Below the pieces are notes generated by a model. It searched no databases, was not told the origin of the DNA, and saw nothing but the letters and a program-made list of their open reading frames with translations. A DNA stretch of 64,000 bases from Streptomyces sp. CB03234 (GTDB taxonomy: Bacteria > Actinomycetota > Actinomycetes > Streptomycetales > Streptomycetaceae), in NCBI RefSeq assembly GCF_001905885.1, contig NZ_LIYH01000003.1, positions 248,001-312,000 on the forward strand, in the 5' to 3' direction. This document shows, in pieces, positions 51,593-61,120 of the stretch; the stretch's first letter is position 1; every line of letters starts with the position of its first letter. A program made the position numbers and the translations under genes.

Positions 51593-52483
51593 ATGAGCAA
51601 TCTCCCCAAGATCGCGTGGATCGGCCTCGGCATCATGGGCTCCCCCATGTCCGAGAACCTGATCAAGGCCGGCTACCAGGTCACCGGTTACACCCTGGAG
51701 CAGGACAAGCTGGACCGCCTGGCCAAGGCCGGCGGCACCGCGGCCGGCTCCATCGCCGAGGCCGTCAAGGACGCCGACGTCGTCATCACGATGGTGCCCG
51801 CCTCCCCGCAGGTCGAGGCCATCGCGTACGGCCCCGAGGGCATCCTCGACAACGCCAAGTCCGGCGCCCTGCTGATCGACATGTCCTCGATCACCCCGCA
51901 GACCTCGGTCGACCTGGCCAAGAACGCCAAGGAGAAGGGCATCCGCGTCCTGGACGCCCCCGTCTCCGGCGGCGAGGCCGGCGCCATCGAGGCGGTACTG
52001 TCGATCATGGTCGGTGGCGAGCAGGCCGACTTCGACGAGGCCAAGCCGATCCTCGAGGCCCTCGGCAAGACCATCGTGCTGTGCGGCCCGCACGGCTCCG
52101 GCCAGACGGTGAAGGCCGCCAACCAGCTGATCGTCGCGGTCAACATCCAGGCGTGCGCCGAGGCCGTGGTCTTCCTGGAGAAGTCCGGCGTGGACCTCAC
52201 CGCGGCCCTGGACGTCCTCAACGGCGGTCTGGCCGGCTCCACGGTCCTGACCCGCAAGAAGGACAACTTCCTCAACCGCGACTTCAAGCCCGGCTTCCGG
52301 ATCGACCTGCACCACAAGGACATGGGCATCGTGACCGACGCCGCCCGCAACGTCGGCGCGGCCCTCCCGGTCGGCGCCGTGGTCGCCCAGCTGGTCGCCT
52401 CCCTGCGCGCGCAGGGTGACGGCGGCCTGGACCACTCGGCGCTGCTGCGCGCCGTCGAGCGCCTCTCCGGCTCGCAGGTCTGA
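51593..52483 (+). CDS. glxR: Tartronate semialdehyde reductase (2-hydroxy-3-oxopropionate reductase)
   Basis: A 296-residue beta-hydroxyacid dehydrogenase. The Rossmann motif is AWIGLGIMGSPMSENLIKAG. The substrate motif is DAPVSGGEAGAIEA, the catalytic Lys is in GQTVKAANQLIVAV, and a C-terminal signature is FRIDLHHKDMGIV. It reduces tartronate semialdehyde from Gcl to glycerate. ATG 51593 was chosen over the in-frame TTG at 51578. It is co-transcribed with hyi. Glycerate kinase is not in the window. Confidence 0.96.
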   Translation: MSNLPKIAWIGLGIMGSPMSENLIKAGYQVTGYTLEQDKLDRLAKAGGTAAGSIAEAVKDADVVITMVPASPQVEAIAYGPEGILDNAKSGALLIDMSSITPQTSVDLAKNAKEKGIRVLDAPVSGGEAGAIEAVLSIMVGGEQADFDEAKPILEALGKTIVLCGPHGSGQTVKAANQLIVAVNIQACAEAVVFLEKSGVDLTAALDVLNGGLAGSTVLTRKKDNFLNRDFKPGFRIDLHHKDMGIVTDAARNVGAALPVGAVVAQLVASLRAQGDGGLDHSALLRAVERLSGSQV

Positions 52484-52582
52484 GCCTTTCCGGCTCCCCC
52501 AGATTTCCGGGCGGCCTCGTCGCTGACACCTGTCCTGTCGCGCCCAGGCGGCGGCGCCGTCCGGAACACCACAGCTTCACTT

Positions 52583-52597
52583 TCAACAAACTGTTGA
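52583..52597. promoter_or_regulatory. Candidate operator, element B, upstream of the catalase gene
   Basis: TCAACAAACTGTTGA is a perfect dyad that differs from the allB copy (TCAACGAACTGTTGA) at one centre base. It lies 69-83 bases before the catalase start, the same distance as in the uraD operon. Confidence 0.65.
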
Positions 52598-52665
52598 CGT
52601 GAGCTCGAGGGCGTACTTACGCTCCTCGCACCGCCAGCAGCTCCCGTACGTATCGGAAGGTCACG

Positions 52666-54123
52666 ATGTCGAAGCGCGTGCTTACGACCGAGTCCGGCGC
52701 CCCTGTCGCCGACAACCAGAACTCCGCCACCGCCGGCGTCGGTGGCCCGCTCCTCCTCCAGGACCAGCACCTGCTGGAGAAGCTCGCCCGCTTCAACCGT
52801 GAGCGCATCCCGGAGCGTGTCGTGCACGCCCGCGGTTCCGGCGCGTACGGCTACTTCGAGGTCACCGACGACGTCACCGCCTACACCAAGGCGGACTTCC
52901 TGGGCGAGGTCGGCAAGCGCACGGACCTGTTCATCCGCTTCTCGACCGTCGCCGACTCGCTGGGCGGCGCGGACGCGGTCCGCGACCCGCGCGGCTTCGC
53001 GGTGAAGTTCTACACCGAAGAGGGCAACTACGACCTCGTCGGCAACAACACCCCGGTGTTCTTCATCAAGGACCCGATCAAGTTCCCCGACTTCATCCAC
53101 TCGCAGAAGCGCGACCCCTTCACGGGCAAGCAGGAGCCGGACAACGTCTGGGACTTCTGGGCGCACTCCCCCGAGGCGACGCACCAGATCACCTGGCTCA
53201 TGGGCGACCGCGGCATCCCGGCCTCGTACCGCCACATGAACGGCTACGGCTCGCACACCTACCAGTGGACGAACGCCCAGGGTGAGGCCTTCTTCGTCAA
53301 GTACCACTTCAAGACGAACCAGGGCATCCGCTGCCTGTCGTCCGAGCAGGCCGCCGAGGTGGTCGGCAAGGACGCGAACAGCCACCAGACCGACCTGCTC
53401 CAGGCCATCGAGCGCGGTGTGAACCCCTCCTGGACCCTGTACGTGCAGATCATGCCGGCGCACGAGGCGGCGGACTACCGCTTCAACCCGTTCGACCTCA
53501 CCAAGGTGTGGCCGCACGCCGACTACCCGCTGCAGCGCGTGGGCCGCATGGTCCTCGACCGCAACCCGGACAACGTCTTCGCCGAGGTCGAGCAGGCCGC
53601 GTTCTCGCCGAACAACTTCGTTCCCGGCATCGGCCCGTCCCCGGACAAGATGCTCCAGGGCCGCCTCTTCGCCTACGCGGACGCCCACCGCTACCGCCTC
53701 GGGGTCAACCACACCCAGCTGCCGGTGAACGCCCCGAAGGCGACCGTCGCCGACAACTACGGCCGCGACGGCTTCATGGCCACCCGCAACGGCTCGCGCC
53801 ACGACAAGAACTACGAGCCCAACTCGTACTCCGGCCCGGCCCAGACCGACGCCGCCCTGTCCGCCCCGCTGGCCGTCGCCGGCTACACGGGCACCCACGC
53901 GGCGCCGACCCACGTCAAGGACGACGACTTCTTCCAGGCGGGCGAGCTGTACCGCCTGATGTCGGAGGAGGAGAAGTCCCGCCTCGTGGCGAACATCGCC
54001 GGCGGCCTGTCCCAGGTCTCCCGCGAGGACGTCATCGAGAAGAACCTCGCCCACTTCCACGCCGCCGACGCCGACTACGGCAAGCGCGTCGAGGAAGCGG
54101 TCCGCGCCCTGCGCGAGGACTGA
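52666..54123 (+). CDS. katA: Monofunctional catalase (clade 3, small subunit)
   Basis: A 485-residue heme catalase. The distal His is in [16 protein letters not shown], Asn in [15 protein letters not shown], and the proximal heme region is [16 protein letters not shown] (R-x-F-x-Y-x-D), with the NADPH-clade [16 protein letters not shown]. It is of normal small-subunit length. Its place after hyi-glxR and the element B copy upstream suggest that it detoxifies the H2O2 formed by uricase. The start follows GGAAGG. Confidence 0.96.
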   Translation: MSKRVLTTESGAPVADNQNSATAGVGGPLLLQDQHLLEKLARFNRERIPERVVHARGSGAYGYFEVTDDVTAYTKADFLGEVGKRTDLFIRFSTVADSLGGADAVRDPRGFAVKFYTEEGNYDLVGNNTPVFFIKDPIKFPDFIHSQKRDPFTGKQEPDNVWDFWAHSPEATHQITWLMGDRGIPASYRHMNGYGSHTYQWTNAQGEAFFVKYHFKTNQGIRCLSSEQAAEVVGKDANSHQTDLLQAIERGVNPSWTLYVQIMPAHEAADYRFNPFDLTKVWPHADYPLQRVGRMVLDRNPDNVFAEVEQAAFSPNNFVPGIGPSPDKMLQGRLFAYADAHRYRLGVNHTQLPVNAPKATVADNYGRDGFMATRNGSRHDKNYEPNSYSGPAQTDAALSAPLAVAGYTGTHAAPTHVKDDDFFQAGELYRLMSEEEKSRLVANIAGGLSQVSREDVIEKNLAHFHAADADYGKRVEEAVRALRED

Positions 54124-54145
54124 CCTCTTCCGGCGACACCAGACC

Positions 54146-54182
54146 GCGTACGGCTCCCGACGGGAGGTCGGCAGCCGTACGC
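54146..54182. terminator. Hairpin terminator of the catalase gene
   Basis: A 16-base stem with one mismatch (GCGTACGGCTCCCGAC against GTCGGCAGCCGTACGC) and a 5-base loop, 23 bases past the catalase stop. Confidence 0.8.
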
Positions 54183-54630
54183 AGTCCGCACCGCGGGCCC
54201 GGATGAGGGGTGGCCAACGGTACGGACAGCGTGAGGACCGCGGCGGCGAGCGTGCCAGTGCGGTGGTAAGGAATCCCGGCCCCCTTCTTGACCTGAAGGA
54301 AGGCCCGGCCGGAACTCCGTCGCCGCCGCCGCGGTCCCAGCGCCACCACTCCCACCTCCCCCCCTTGACCCCCGTCCGGCGGCGCGAACGTCCTGTCGCG
54401 CCAGCCTCGCACCGTCGGACGGCTACAACTTCACATCAACAGAAAAAGCCAGAGCGCGGAGTTGGGGTTTACGGTCCCTCAACTCCGCGCTCTTCCTTGT
54501 GCCGCCTCCGCCGCCGCGGAACAAGTCCCGGCCGGAACAGCCCCGGGCCGGAACGGAACACGTTCGGGCGGCAGAACCTCCGAATCGCTCACGCGCGCCC
54601 ACCCCTGGCGGTACGTTCACCATCCCCCAC
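54183..54630. other. 448-base gap without a supported gene
   Basis: No convincing coding sequence on either strand. It holds the hairpin at 54451-54493 and, toward 54600, the promoter side of the small membrane protein gene. Open frames here have Arg/Pro-rich, non-conserved-looking products. Confidence 0.5.
54451..54493. terminator. Perfect 14-bp hairpin, possible second terminator
   Basis: AGAGCGCGGAGTTG pairs perfectly with CAACTCCGCGCTCT across a 15-base loop, preceded by AAAAAG and followed by TTCCTT. It could act on both strands. It lies 138 bases before the next gene, so a 5' leader structure is also possible. Confidence 0.6.
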
Positions 54631-55110
54631 ATGCCGCAGAAGTCGAACACCGGGAAGATCGTGGGGTTCGGCTGCCTCGGCATCGTCGGCCTGTTCCTGG
54701 TGATCGGCGTCATCGGTGCCGTCCTCGGCGGCAGCACCGAACCGGGCACCAGGAAGTCCGCCGCGCCGGCCGCGAGCAAGCCCGCGTCCGCACCGACGGG
54801 CAAGGCGCCGGCCGAGCAGCCCGAGAAACAGTCCGAGGCAGATCAGTTCAAGGCGTTCGTGGCCAGGGACGGCACCGCCGCGGAGAAGAAGGCTGCCGAG
54901 CACGTGACGCGAGTGCAGGGCTCCAGCGAGCAGAACAACGTGCTGGACTCCGCCGAGATCCACACCGACTACACCGGCGGACTCCTCGGCCCGCACGGGG
55001 GTGAAGGCAAGCTCCTCGCGTCGGTCTTCGCAGAGTGGAAGACCAGCGAGAACGGTCTCGTCACCGTGTACGGCGGCGATGGGGAGATCATCGCCAACGG
55101 AAAGTTCTAG
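54631..55110 (+). CDS. Small single-pass membrane protein, unknown function
   Basis: A 159-residue protein starting MPQKSNTGKIVGFGCLGIVG, with one membrane helix at about residues 9-32, an Ala/Pro/Lys linker, and an extracytoplasmic domain of about 85 residues (KKAAEHVTRVQGSSEQNNVL, then LASVFAEWKTSENGLVTVYG). The topology resembles small Streptomyces membrane-anchored proteins of unknown role. I do not recognise a family. The longer upstream frame is not protein-like. Confidence 0.75.
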   Translation: MPQKSNTGKIVGFGCLGIVGLFLVIGVIGAVLGGSTEPGTRKSAAPAASKPASAPTGKAPAEQPEKQSEADQFKAFVARDGTAAEKKAAEHVTRVQGSSEQNNVLDSAEIHTDYTGGLLGPHGGEGKLLASVFAEWKTSENGLVTVYGGDGEIIANGKF

Positions 55111-55133
55111 GCCTTCCAAAGAAGCGCCGCGCG

Positions 55134-55322
55134 CTAGCGCAGGTTCACGGCCTCGCCGAACATCACGCAGTCCTCGTTCATGCAGACCGCCGCCCCTCGC
55201 CGACGCTCATGCCCTCCCTGGCCCATTGCGGTGGTGTCCTGCTCGCCGAAGACGACCGGCTCGCCGCAGTCCGGGCAGCGTGGTACGTCGCTGCTGTCCT
55301 GTGCTTCGGCTTCCTCGCTCAT
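55134..55322 (-). CDS. Small zinc-ribbon protein, 62 aa
   Basis: It begins MSEEAEAQDSSDVPRCPDCG. The two Cys pairs CPDCG and CMNEDC, about 27 residues apart, form a treble-clef or zinc-ribbon site, with a His-Glu-Arg-Arg-Arg stretch between them. It is cytoplasmic and of unknown function. It is divergent from the protease gene at 55460, with a 33-base perfect palindrome between them. The frame continues upstream, but the ATG at 55322 gives the natural start. Confidence 0.75.
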   Translation of the reverse strand: MSEEAEAQDSSDVPRCPDCGEPVVFGEQDTTAMGQGGHERRRGAAVCMNEDCVMFGEAVNLR

Positions 55323-55363
55323 ACCTTGACGGTACTTCCGCCGGCCTGGACCGGCCTGTCGAC

Positions 55364-55396
55364 ATCCGTCGCAGACGCCTGGCGTCTGCGACGGAT
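55364..55396. repeat. 33-base perfect palindrome with one centre base
   Basis: The arms ATCCGTCGCAGACGCC (55364-55379) and GGCGTCTGCGACGGAT (55381-55396) are exact reverse complements with a single T between them. It lies in the 137-base region between the divergent zinc-ribbon and protease genes. With almost no loop, it looks more like a protein-binding or cruciform-prone site than an ordinary terminator. Confidence 0.8.
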
Positions 55397-55459
55397 CTCT
55401 CGGGTGGCAAGGGGGCAGCGAAGGTAGGAAGATACCAAGGGGAGTGTTGAGGAGATGCG

Positions 55460-56233
55460 ATGTCCGGTTCTCATGGGACATTCCACAGAACGCTTCGGGC
55501 GTTCCTCGTCGGAGGCCTGCTCACTGCGGCGACCACGGCCCTTTCCCCACTCTCCGCACAAGCAATAACGGGTGGCAACGCCGTCACTGACGACTCTTTC
55601 GACTTCGTCGCACACGTCATCCACACCCCCAGCGGGAACAGCTGCACAGGAACCCTCATCACGGCATCCCGTGTACTCACGGCAGCGCACTGTGTGGGCG
55701 GTGTGAGCAATGCTCAGGCCAGCGACATGGCTGTTCGCGTCGGGATCAATGTCAGAGGCACCGGAGGGCAGTACAGGCGGGCCTCCTGGATCTGGTCGTA
55801 CCCCACGTACAAGGGCGCGCACAACGATGTGGCGGTTCTGAGGCTGGAGGCCCCTGTCACCGGAGTGAAAACGGTCCCGTTGGCGCATGGCTCCATGAGG
55901 ACCCGGTGGGATGGCCAATCCGGCGGTCCTTTTACTCGCTACGACGACGGTATAGCTGTCGGCTGGGGGGTGAACGGGGCCGGCGCGTTGCCCAACCGCC
56001 TGCAATTTCGCGGTGTCTACATCAAGCCGGCACAAAAGGACCGCGACGGTCTGAAGATGATTCCCACCGACGGTGGACCCTGCCGAGGGGACAGCGGTGG
56101 TCCGCTCCTCATCAGCTTCAAAGGACAGCTTTTCCAGGTGGGCGTGATGAAGGGACAGAACTGCAGTACCACGGCGAGTTACAGTGAGGTCGGGACGGGA
56201 TATCTGCGGTCCTGGGTCTTGTCCAAACTGTAG
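55460..56233 (+). CDS. Secreted trypsin-like serine protease (S1)
   Basis: A 257-residue exported protein with a signal peptide (LRAFLVGGLLTAATTALSPL, cleavage near SAQA) and a chymotrypsin-fold domain. The catalytic triad is visible: His in VLTAAHC, Asp in KGAHNDVAVLRL and Ser in CRGDSGGPLLIS. The domain starts ITGGNAV, the usual activation site. Codon usage is a little less GC-rich than in neighbouring genes. The substrate is unknown. Confidence 0.93.
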   Translation: MSGSHGTFHRTLRAFLVGGLLTAATTALSPLSAQAITGGNAVTDDSFDFVAHVIHTPSGNSCTGTLITASRVLTAAHCVGGVSNAQASDMAVRVGINVRGTGGQYRRASWIWSYPTYKGAHNDVAVLRLEAPVTGVKTVPLAHGSMRTRWDGQSGGPFTRYDDGIAVGWGVNGAGALPNRLQFRGVYIKPAQKDRDGLKMIPTDGGPCRGDSGGPLLISFKGQLFQVGVMKGQNCSTTASYSEVGTGYLRSWVLSKL

Positions 56234-56735
56234 GGTTTTCAGCGGTGTGGTTCACATCGACGCCCGCGTGAACAGCGCTGTTCCCAGTCGCAGTTGACGC
56301 GGCGCCGGCCGGCCGCACAGCACGGCACAGCAGCAGGCCCGGCGAGGTCAGCGCATGGACGAACGCCGGGACGAACGCCGAGCGGCAGTCCGCATCGAGC
56401 CCTTCAACGACTACGTCGCTGAGTTCCCGACGACCTGATCGCCCCGCCCCCGGTCCCGTACGGGGACAGCGTGCGCGGTGACGGATCCTGACGTCCTGGC
56501 CCGCCGGACCGGTCCGCAGGAGGGTGACTGTCAGTGGTGCCTCCTACTGTGGAGACCGTCCTTACCCGCGCTGCTGGCTGCCGCGTGCTGCGGACCGGTC
56601 GGCCCCGCCCGGAACAGCGCCCGGGTGGGGCCGTCTGCGGGTTGACCGGGGTCAGTCGTCGAGCAGTCGCCAGGTGGTGGTTCGAACCCCAGGGCCCTCG
56701 CGAGCTGTTCGAGTACCAGCGGGAGCGATGCGCCG
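56234..56735. other. 502-base gap without a supported gene
   Basis: No convincing full gene. A 27-codon frame at 56355-56438 (MDERRDERRAAVRIEPFNDY, ending FPTT) may be the end of a degraded gene. Near 56690 a GGTTCGAACC palindrome looks like a tRNA T-arm, but no acceptor or anticodon stem fits around it. Confidence 0.45.
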
Positions 56736-56897
56736 TCAGCCGGACGACGGGTCGATCAGTTTCTCCAGGGCCCTCCTCACCGCCTCGTACGCCGCTGCCG
56801 ACATCTCGTCCGGTGCCTGCTGCTCCTGCCGGCGTGCCCAGTCCCGGGTGACCCGGATACGGCGGAGCAGTTCGTCCGCGTCCACAACGTCTGCCAT
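56736..56897 (-). CDS. Small hypothetical helical protein, 53 aa
   Basis: It begins MADVVDADELLRRIRVTRDW and continues as an amphipathic, charged helix-rich chain to LEKLIDPSSG. No family is recognised. An upstream in-frame ATG at 56933 would add 12 residues. No strong ribosome-binding site helps the choice. The gene is divergent from the amidase gene at 57018. Confidence 0.55.
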   Translation of the reverse strand: MADVVDADELLRRIRVTRDWARRQEQQAPDEMSAAAYEAVRRALEKLIDPSSG

Positions 56898-57017
56898 GGG
56901 GGCCGGGTACCCCGATTCCGGGACACCTCGCATGGATGTCGGTTACGCAGGGTGGGTAAAACCACGACGGGACGTACACCAACCGTGTACCTGTCAAGAG
57001 CTCCGGGAAGGGGGACC

Positions 57018-57941
57018 ATGGCGTGGTATCCCGCCGCGACCCGCATGGAGTTGCAGCCCGAGTCGGACGGTCAGCCGGCGATCCGGCCCACCCAGTTCAT
57101 CCTGCACAGCATCGCCGCTCCCTGGACCGCGCGCCGGATGTACGAGTACTGGCGTGACTCTTCGAACCTCGAGTCCCACTTCGGACTGGGGTACGAGGGC
57201 GACCTCGCGCAGTACATCGGCACCGAGACCCGCGCGGACGCCAACTACCAGGCCAACCGTCGCCCCGACGGTACCGGGGCGGTGTCCATCGAGACGGCGT
57301 CCAATCTGCAGCACACCGACCCCTGGACCGAGAAGCAGGTCGAGCAGCTGATCCGGCTCGGGGTGTGGCTGCACCGGCGGCACGGCATCCCGCTGCGGAT
57401 CTGCCGCAGCGCGTCCGACCCCGGCTACGGCTACCACCGGCTGCACGCCGCGTGGTCGAGCGGTGGTACGGCCTGCCCCGGCGACGCCCGGGTGCGCCAG
57501 TTCAAGAACGTCGTCTTCCCGGGGATCGTGGCCCGGGCGAGCGGCCAGTCACAGGAGGACCCCATGCCGACCGTCATCAACGAGAGCCAGTCGGGCGGCC
57601 CGGCCCTGGTGGCCGGCACGTACAAGCAGCTGGCCATGGCCAACGACGCCGCGCTGCTCCAGGGCCCGTGCGCCTACTCGGCGACCGCGTACGCCACGGT
57701 CAAGGGCCAGGCCGGTACGCGCGTCGTCATGCGCTTCCAGGACTACCACCTCACCACCAAGCACCGGTCCCTCGACCTGCCCATCGACTGCGGCACCATC
57801 GGCCCGGACGGCGTGCTGAACGTGGCGGTCACGCGCAACGGCGTCCTGGACACCAATGAGGTGTTACGGGTCGAGATCAAGGCCGACCGCGCCGCCAGCG
57901 TGACCTGGCGGGTGCTGCGCGCCCTGCGCTGGTCCTCCTGA
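57018..57941 (+). CDS. N-acetylmuramoyl-L-alanine amidase (amidase_2/PGRP-like)
   Basis: A 307-residue protein without an obvious signal peptide. The amidase domain (about residues 15-165) has zinc ligands in QFILHSIAAPW and YGYHRLHAAWS and the Cys of GGTACPGDARV. A beta-rich C-terminal domain (about 190-307; VINESQSGGPALVAGTYKQL) follows. The lack of a signal peptide and the attached binding-like domain recall phage endolysins. AAGGGGG precedes the ATG. No other phage genes are seen nearby. Confidence 0.88.
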   Translation: MAWYPAATRMELQPESDGQPAIRPTQFILHSIAAPWTARRMYEYWRDSSNLESHFGLGYEGDLAQYIGTETRADANYQANRRPDGTGAVSIETASNLQHTDPWTEKQVEQLIRLGVWLHRRHGIPLRICRSASDPGYGYHRLHAAWSSGGTACPGDARVRQFKNVVFPGIVARASGQSQEDPMPTVINESQSGGPALVAGTYKQLAMANDAALLQGPCAYSATAYATVKGQAGTRVVMRFQDYHLTTKHRSLDLPIDCGTIGPDGVLNVAVTRNGVLDTNEVLRVEIKADRAASVTWRVLRALRWSS

Positions 57942-57968
57942 AGGGCTGAAGGGCTGAGGGGCTGAAGG
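57941..57968. repeat. Short GAAGGGCT repeat after the amidase gene
   Basis: Four near-identical copies of TGAAGGGC/TGAGGGGC in tandem directly follow the amidase stop codon and precede the terminator hairpin. Confidence 0.7.
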
Positions 57969-57983
57969 GCACACAACGCGAAG

Positions 57984-58015
57984 GGCCCCCGTCCCGGGGT
58001 TCCGGGGCGGGGGCC
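57984..58015. terminator. Hairpin terminator between amidase and gcl genes
   Basis: A 14-base stem with one G-T pair (GGCCCCCGTCCCGG against CCGGGGCGGGGGCC) and a GGTT loop, 14 bases from the gcl stop. It sits between convergent genes and may serve both. Confidence 0.8.
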
Positions 58016-58029
58016 GTTCACGGTGCGGG

Positions 58030-59814
<1,785 letters not shown>

Positions 59815-59873
59815 TGGGTGCTCCTGCTTCGGCCAGCGGATTCGTGCTCTGTCGCGCCACCTGAGAGCTTCGA

Positions 59874-59888
59874 TTCCGTAATGCGGAA
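59874..59888. promoter_or_regulatory. Candidate AllR operator (element A), gcl proximal site
   Basis: TTCCGTAATGCGGAA is a perfect 5-base-arm dyad 60 bases before the gcl start. Its centre differs little from the hyi proximal site. Confidence 0.75.
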
Positions 59889-59894
59889 GTGTAG

Positions 59895-59909
59895 TTCTGC
59901 TATATGGAA
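59895..59909. promoter_or_regulatory. Candidate AllR operator (element A), gcl distal site
   Basis: TTCTGCTATATGGAA (TTCCATATAGCAGAA on the gcl strand) is an imperfect copy placed exactly 21 bases from the perfect site, the same arrangement as before hyi. Confidence 0.65.
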
Positions 59910-59943
59910 GTAATCTAGGGGGCGGAAGAGATGCAGTCAAGGG

Positions 59944-60849
59944 ATGGCCGAAGTCCCTCCCCAAGAGCTCGCTCCTGGTGGACGATGGGTGACGGACCGA
60001 AAGGGGTCATACGTGGGAGAGAACGTCCCGGTACGCTGCCCGGCCTGCCGCCGGGCGCACGCCTACGCGCCGCCGGTCTACCCGTGCCCGTGCGGCGCCC
60101 CCGTCGTCCCTCCCCTGCTCAAGGGCGCCCCCGCCGAGCCGATCACCCACCGGACCTGGACCGACGAGTGGGTCACCGTCCGCTGCGCGGCGTGCGGGCG
60201 CCAGGACCAGTGGCCGCAGCCCGAGCTCGGCTGCCCGTGCGGCATGGTGCTGCGCGTCCCGGTACGGCCGGTGACCGCCGTACCGCCGCAGCCACCGCCG
60301 GCGTCACCGTCACCGCCCGGATCCGGCCCGGCGGGTCCACCGCCCGCGGCGACCGCCTCCACGACCGGGGTGTCGACGGTGCCCGCCCACATGCCGCTGC
60401 CGCGCACCGCCCCGGTACCGCGGCCCTCCTTCCGGCCGGTGACCATCCGCACCGCGCGCGACGCGGTCACCGCCGCCGCGCTCTACCTCCGCTGGCTCGG
60501 CTTCCGCGATGTCGTCCAGCCGGAGGAACGGCCCGGGAGCGGGAACGGGCCGGGGTCCTGGGGCGGGTACGGGGCGGGGTCCGGGTTCGGCATCGACCTG
60601 CGCGGCCCCGGGCTGGTCGCCTAGGTCGACCCCACCACCCGGCCCACGTCCCTGCGGGCCGTCGAGTGCCTGTGGCTGAGCGGCCTCGCGGCGTCGGCGA
60701 CGAGCGTGTCGTTCTCGCTCGCGGGATACGAGGAGAGGGCACGCGTCCGCGCCGACCGGCTGCGGCTGCCGCTGTTCGTCATGGACCTCACCGGCACCCC
60801 GCAGCCCCTCAACGGCGCCGCCGACGAACTCGTCGCCCGGGGCGCGTGA
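59944..60849 (+). pseudogene. Mrr-like restriction-endonuclease-fold protein split by an in-frame amber codon
   Basis: The frame from ATG 59944 encodes two CxxC/CxC zinc pairs (VRCPACRRAH, CPCGAP; VRCAACGRQD, CPCGMV), a Pro-rich linker and an endonuclease-like core. The core reads LYLRWLGFRDVVQPEERPGS, then FGIDLRGPGLVA, and is cut by TAG at 60622. The same frame continues for 74 more protein-like codons (VDPTTRPTSLRAVECLWLSG, ending LNGAADELVARGA) to TGA at 60849. A CAG-to-TAG change would explain it and would restore QVD after the catalytic Asp region. It may be a true null, a sequence error or readthrough. Confidence 0.75.
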
Positions 60850-60889
60850 CGCCCCCGGCGGCCGTCCCTCACATCGGGCTCTATCGGGC

Positions 60890-61117
60890 TCTGAAGTGCG
60901 CGCTTCGTCGACGCGTGGGGGCTCGACGGAGCGGCCCGCGCGACGCTGCTACGAGGGATACGGACACGGCGCGGTACGCGGCCGGCGGCCGGCCTCCCGC
61001 CGCAGGAGGCCGCGCTGCCGCGGGGCGGTGCCGTGGCGGCGAGGCGGGAGGGTGCTCAGGGCCCCGGACCCGCTGCGGTACGCCCCGCACGGCCCGTACA
61101 CCAGCACGGTCGCCTGA
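60890..61117 (+). pseudogene. Degraded 3' remnant of an unidentified gene
   Basis: Protein-like fragments appear in different frames. RFVDAWGLDGAARATLLRG comes near 60903. A segment near 61000 reads GLPPQEAALPR. PLRYAPHGPYTSTVA ends at TGA 61117. No continuous frame joins them and no start is present. The text resembles the C-terminal end of a metabolic enzyme or kinase-like protein that has been lost, but I cannot name it. Confidence 0.4.
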
Positions 61118-61120
61118 CGC

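Noticed and set aside
54032..54412. Minus-strand open frame over the end of catalase and the following gap
   Set aside because: It overlaps the catalase 3' end and its terminator, and the product is Arg/Gly/Pro-rich without recognisable features.
56660..56720. tRNA-like T-arm (GGTTCGAACC) suggesting a tRNA gene
   Set aside because: Only a T-arm-like palindrome is present. No matching acceptor stem, anticodon arm or D-arm could be placed on either strand.
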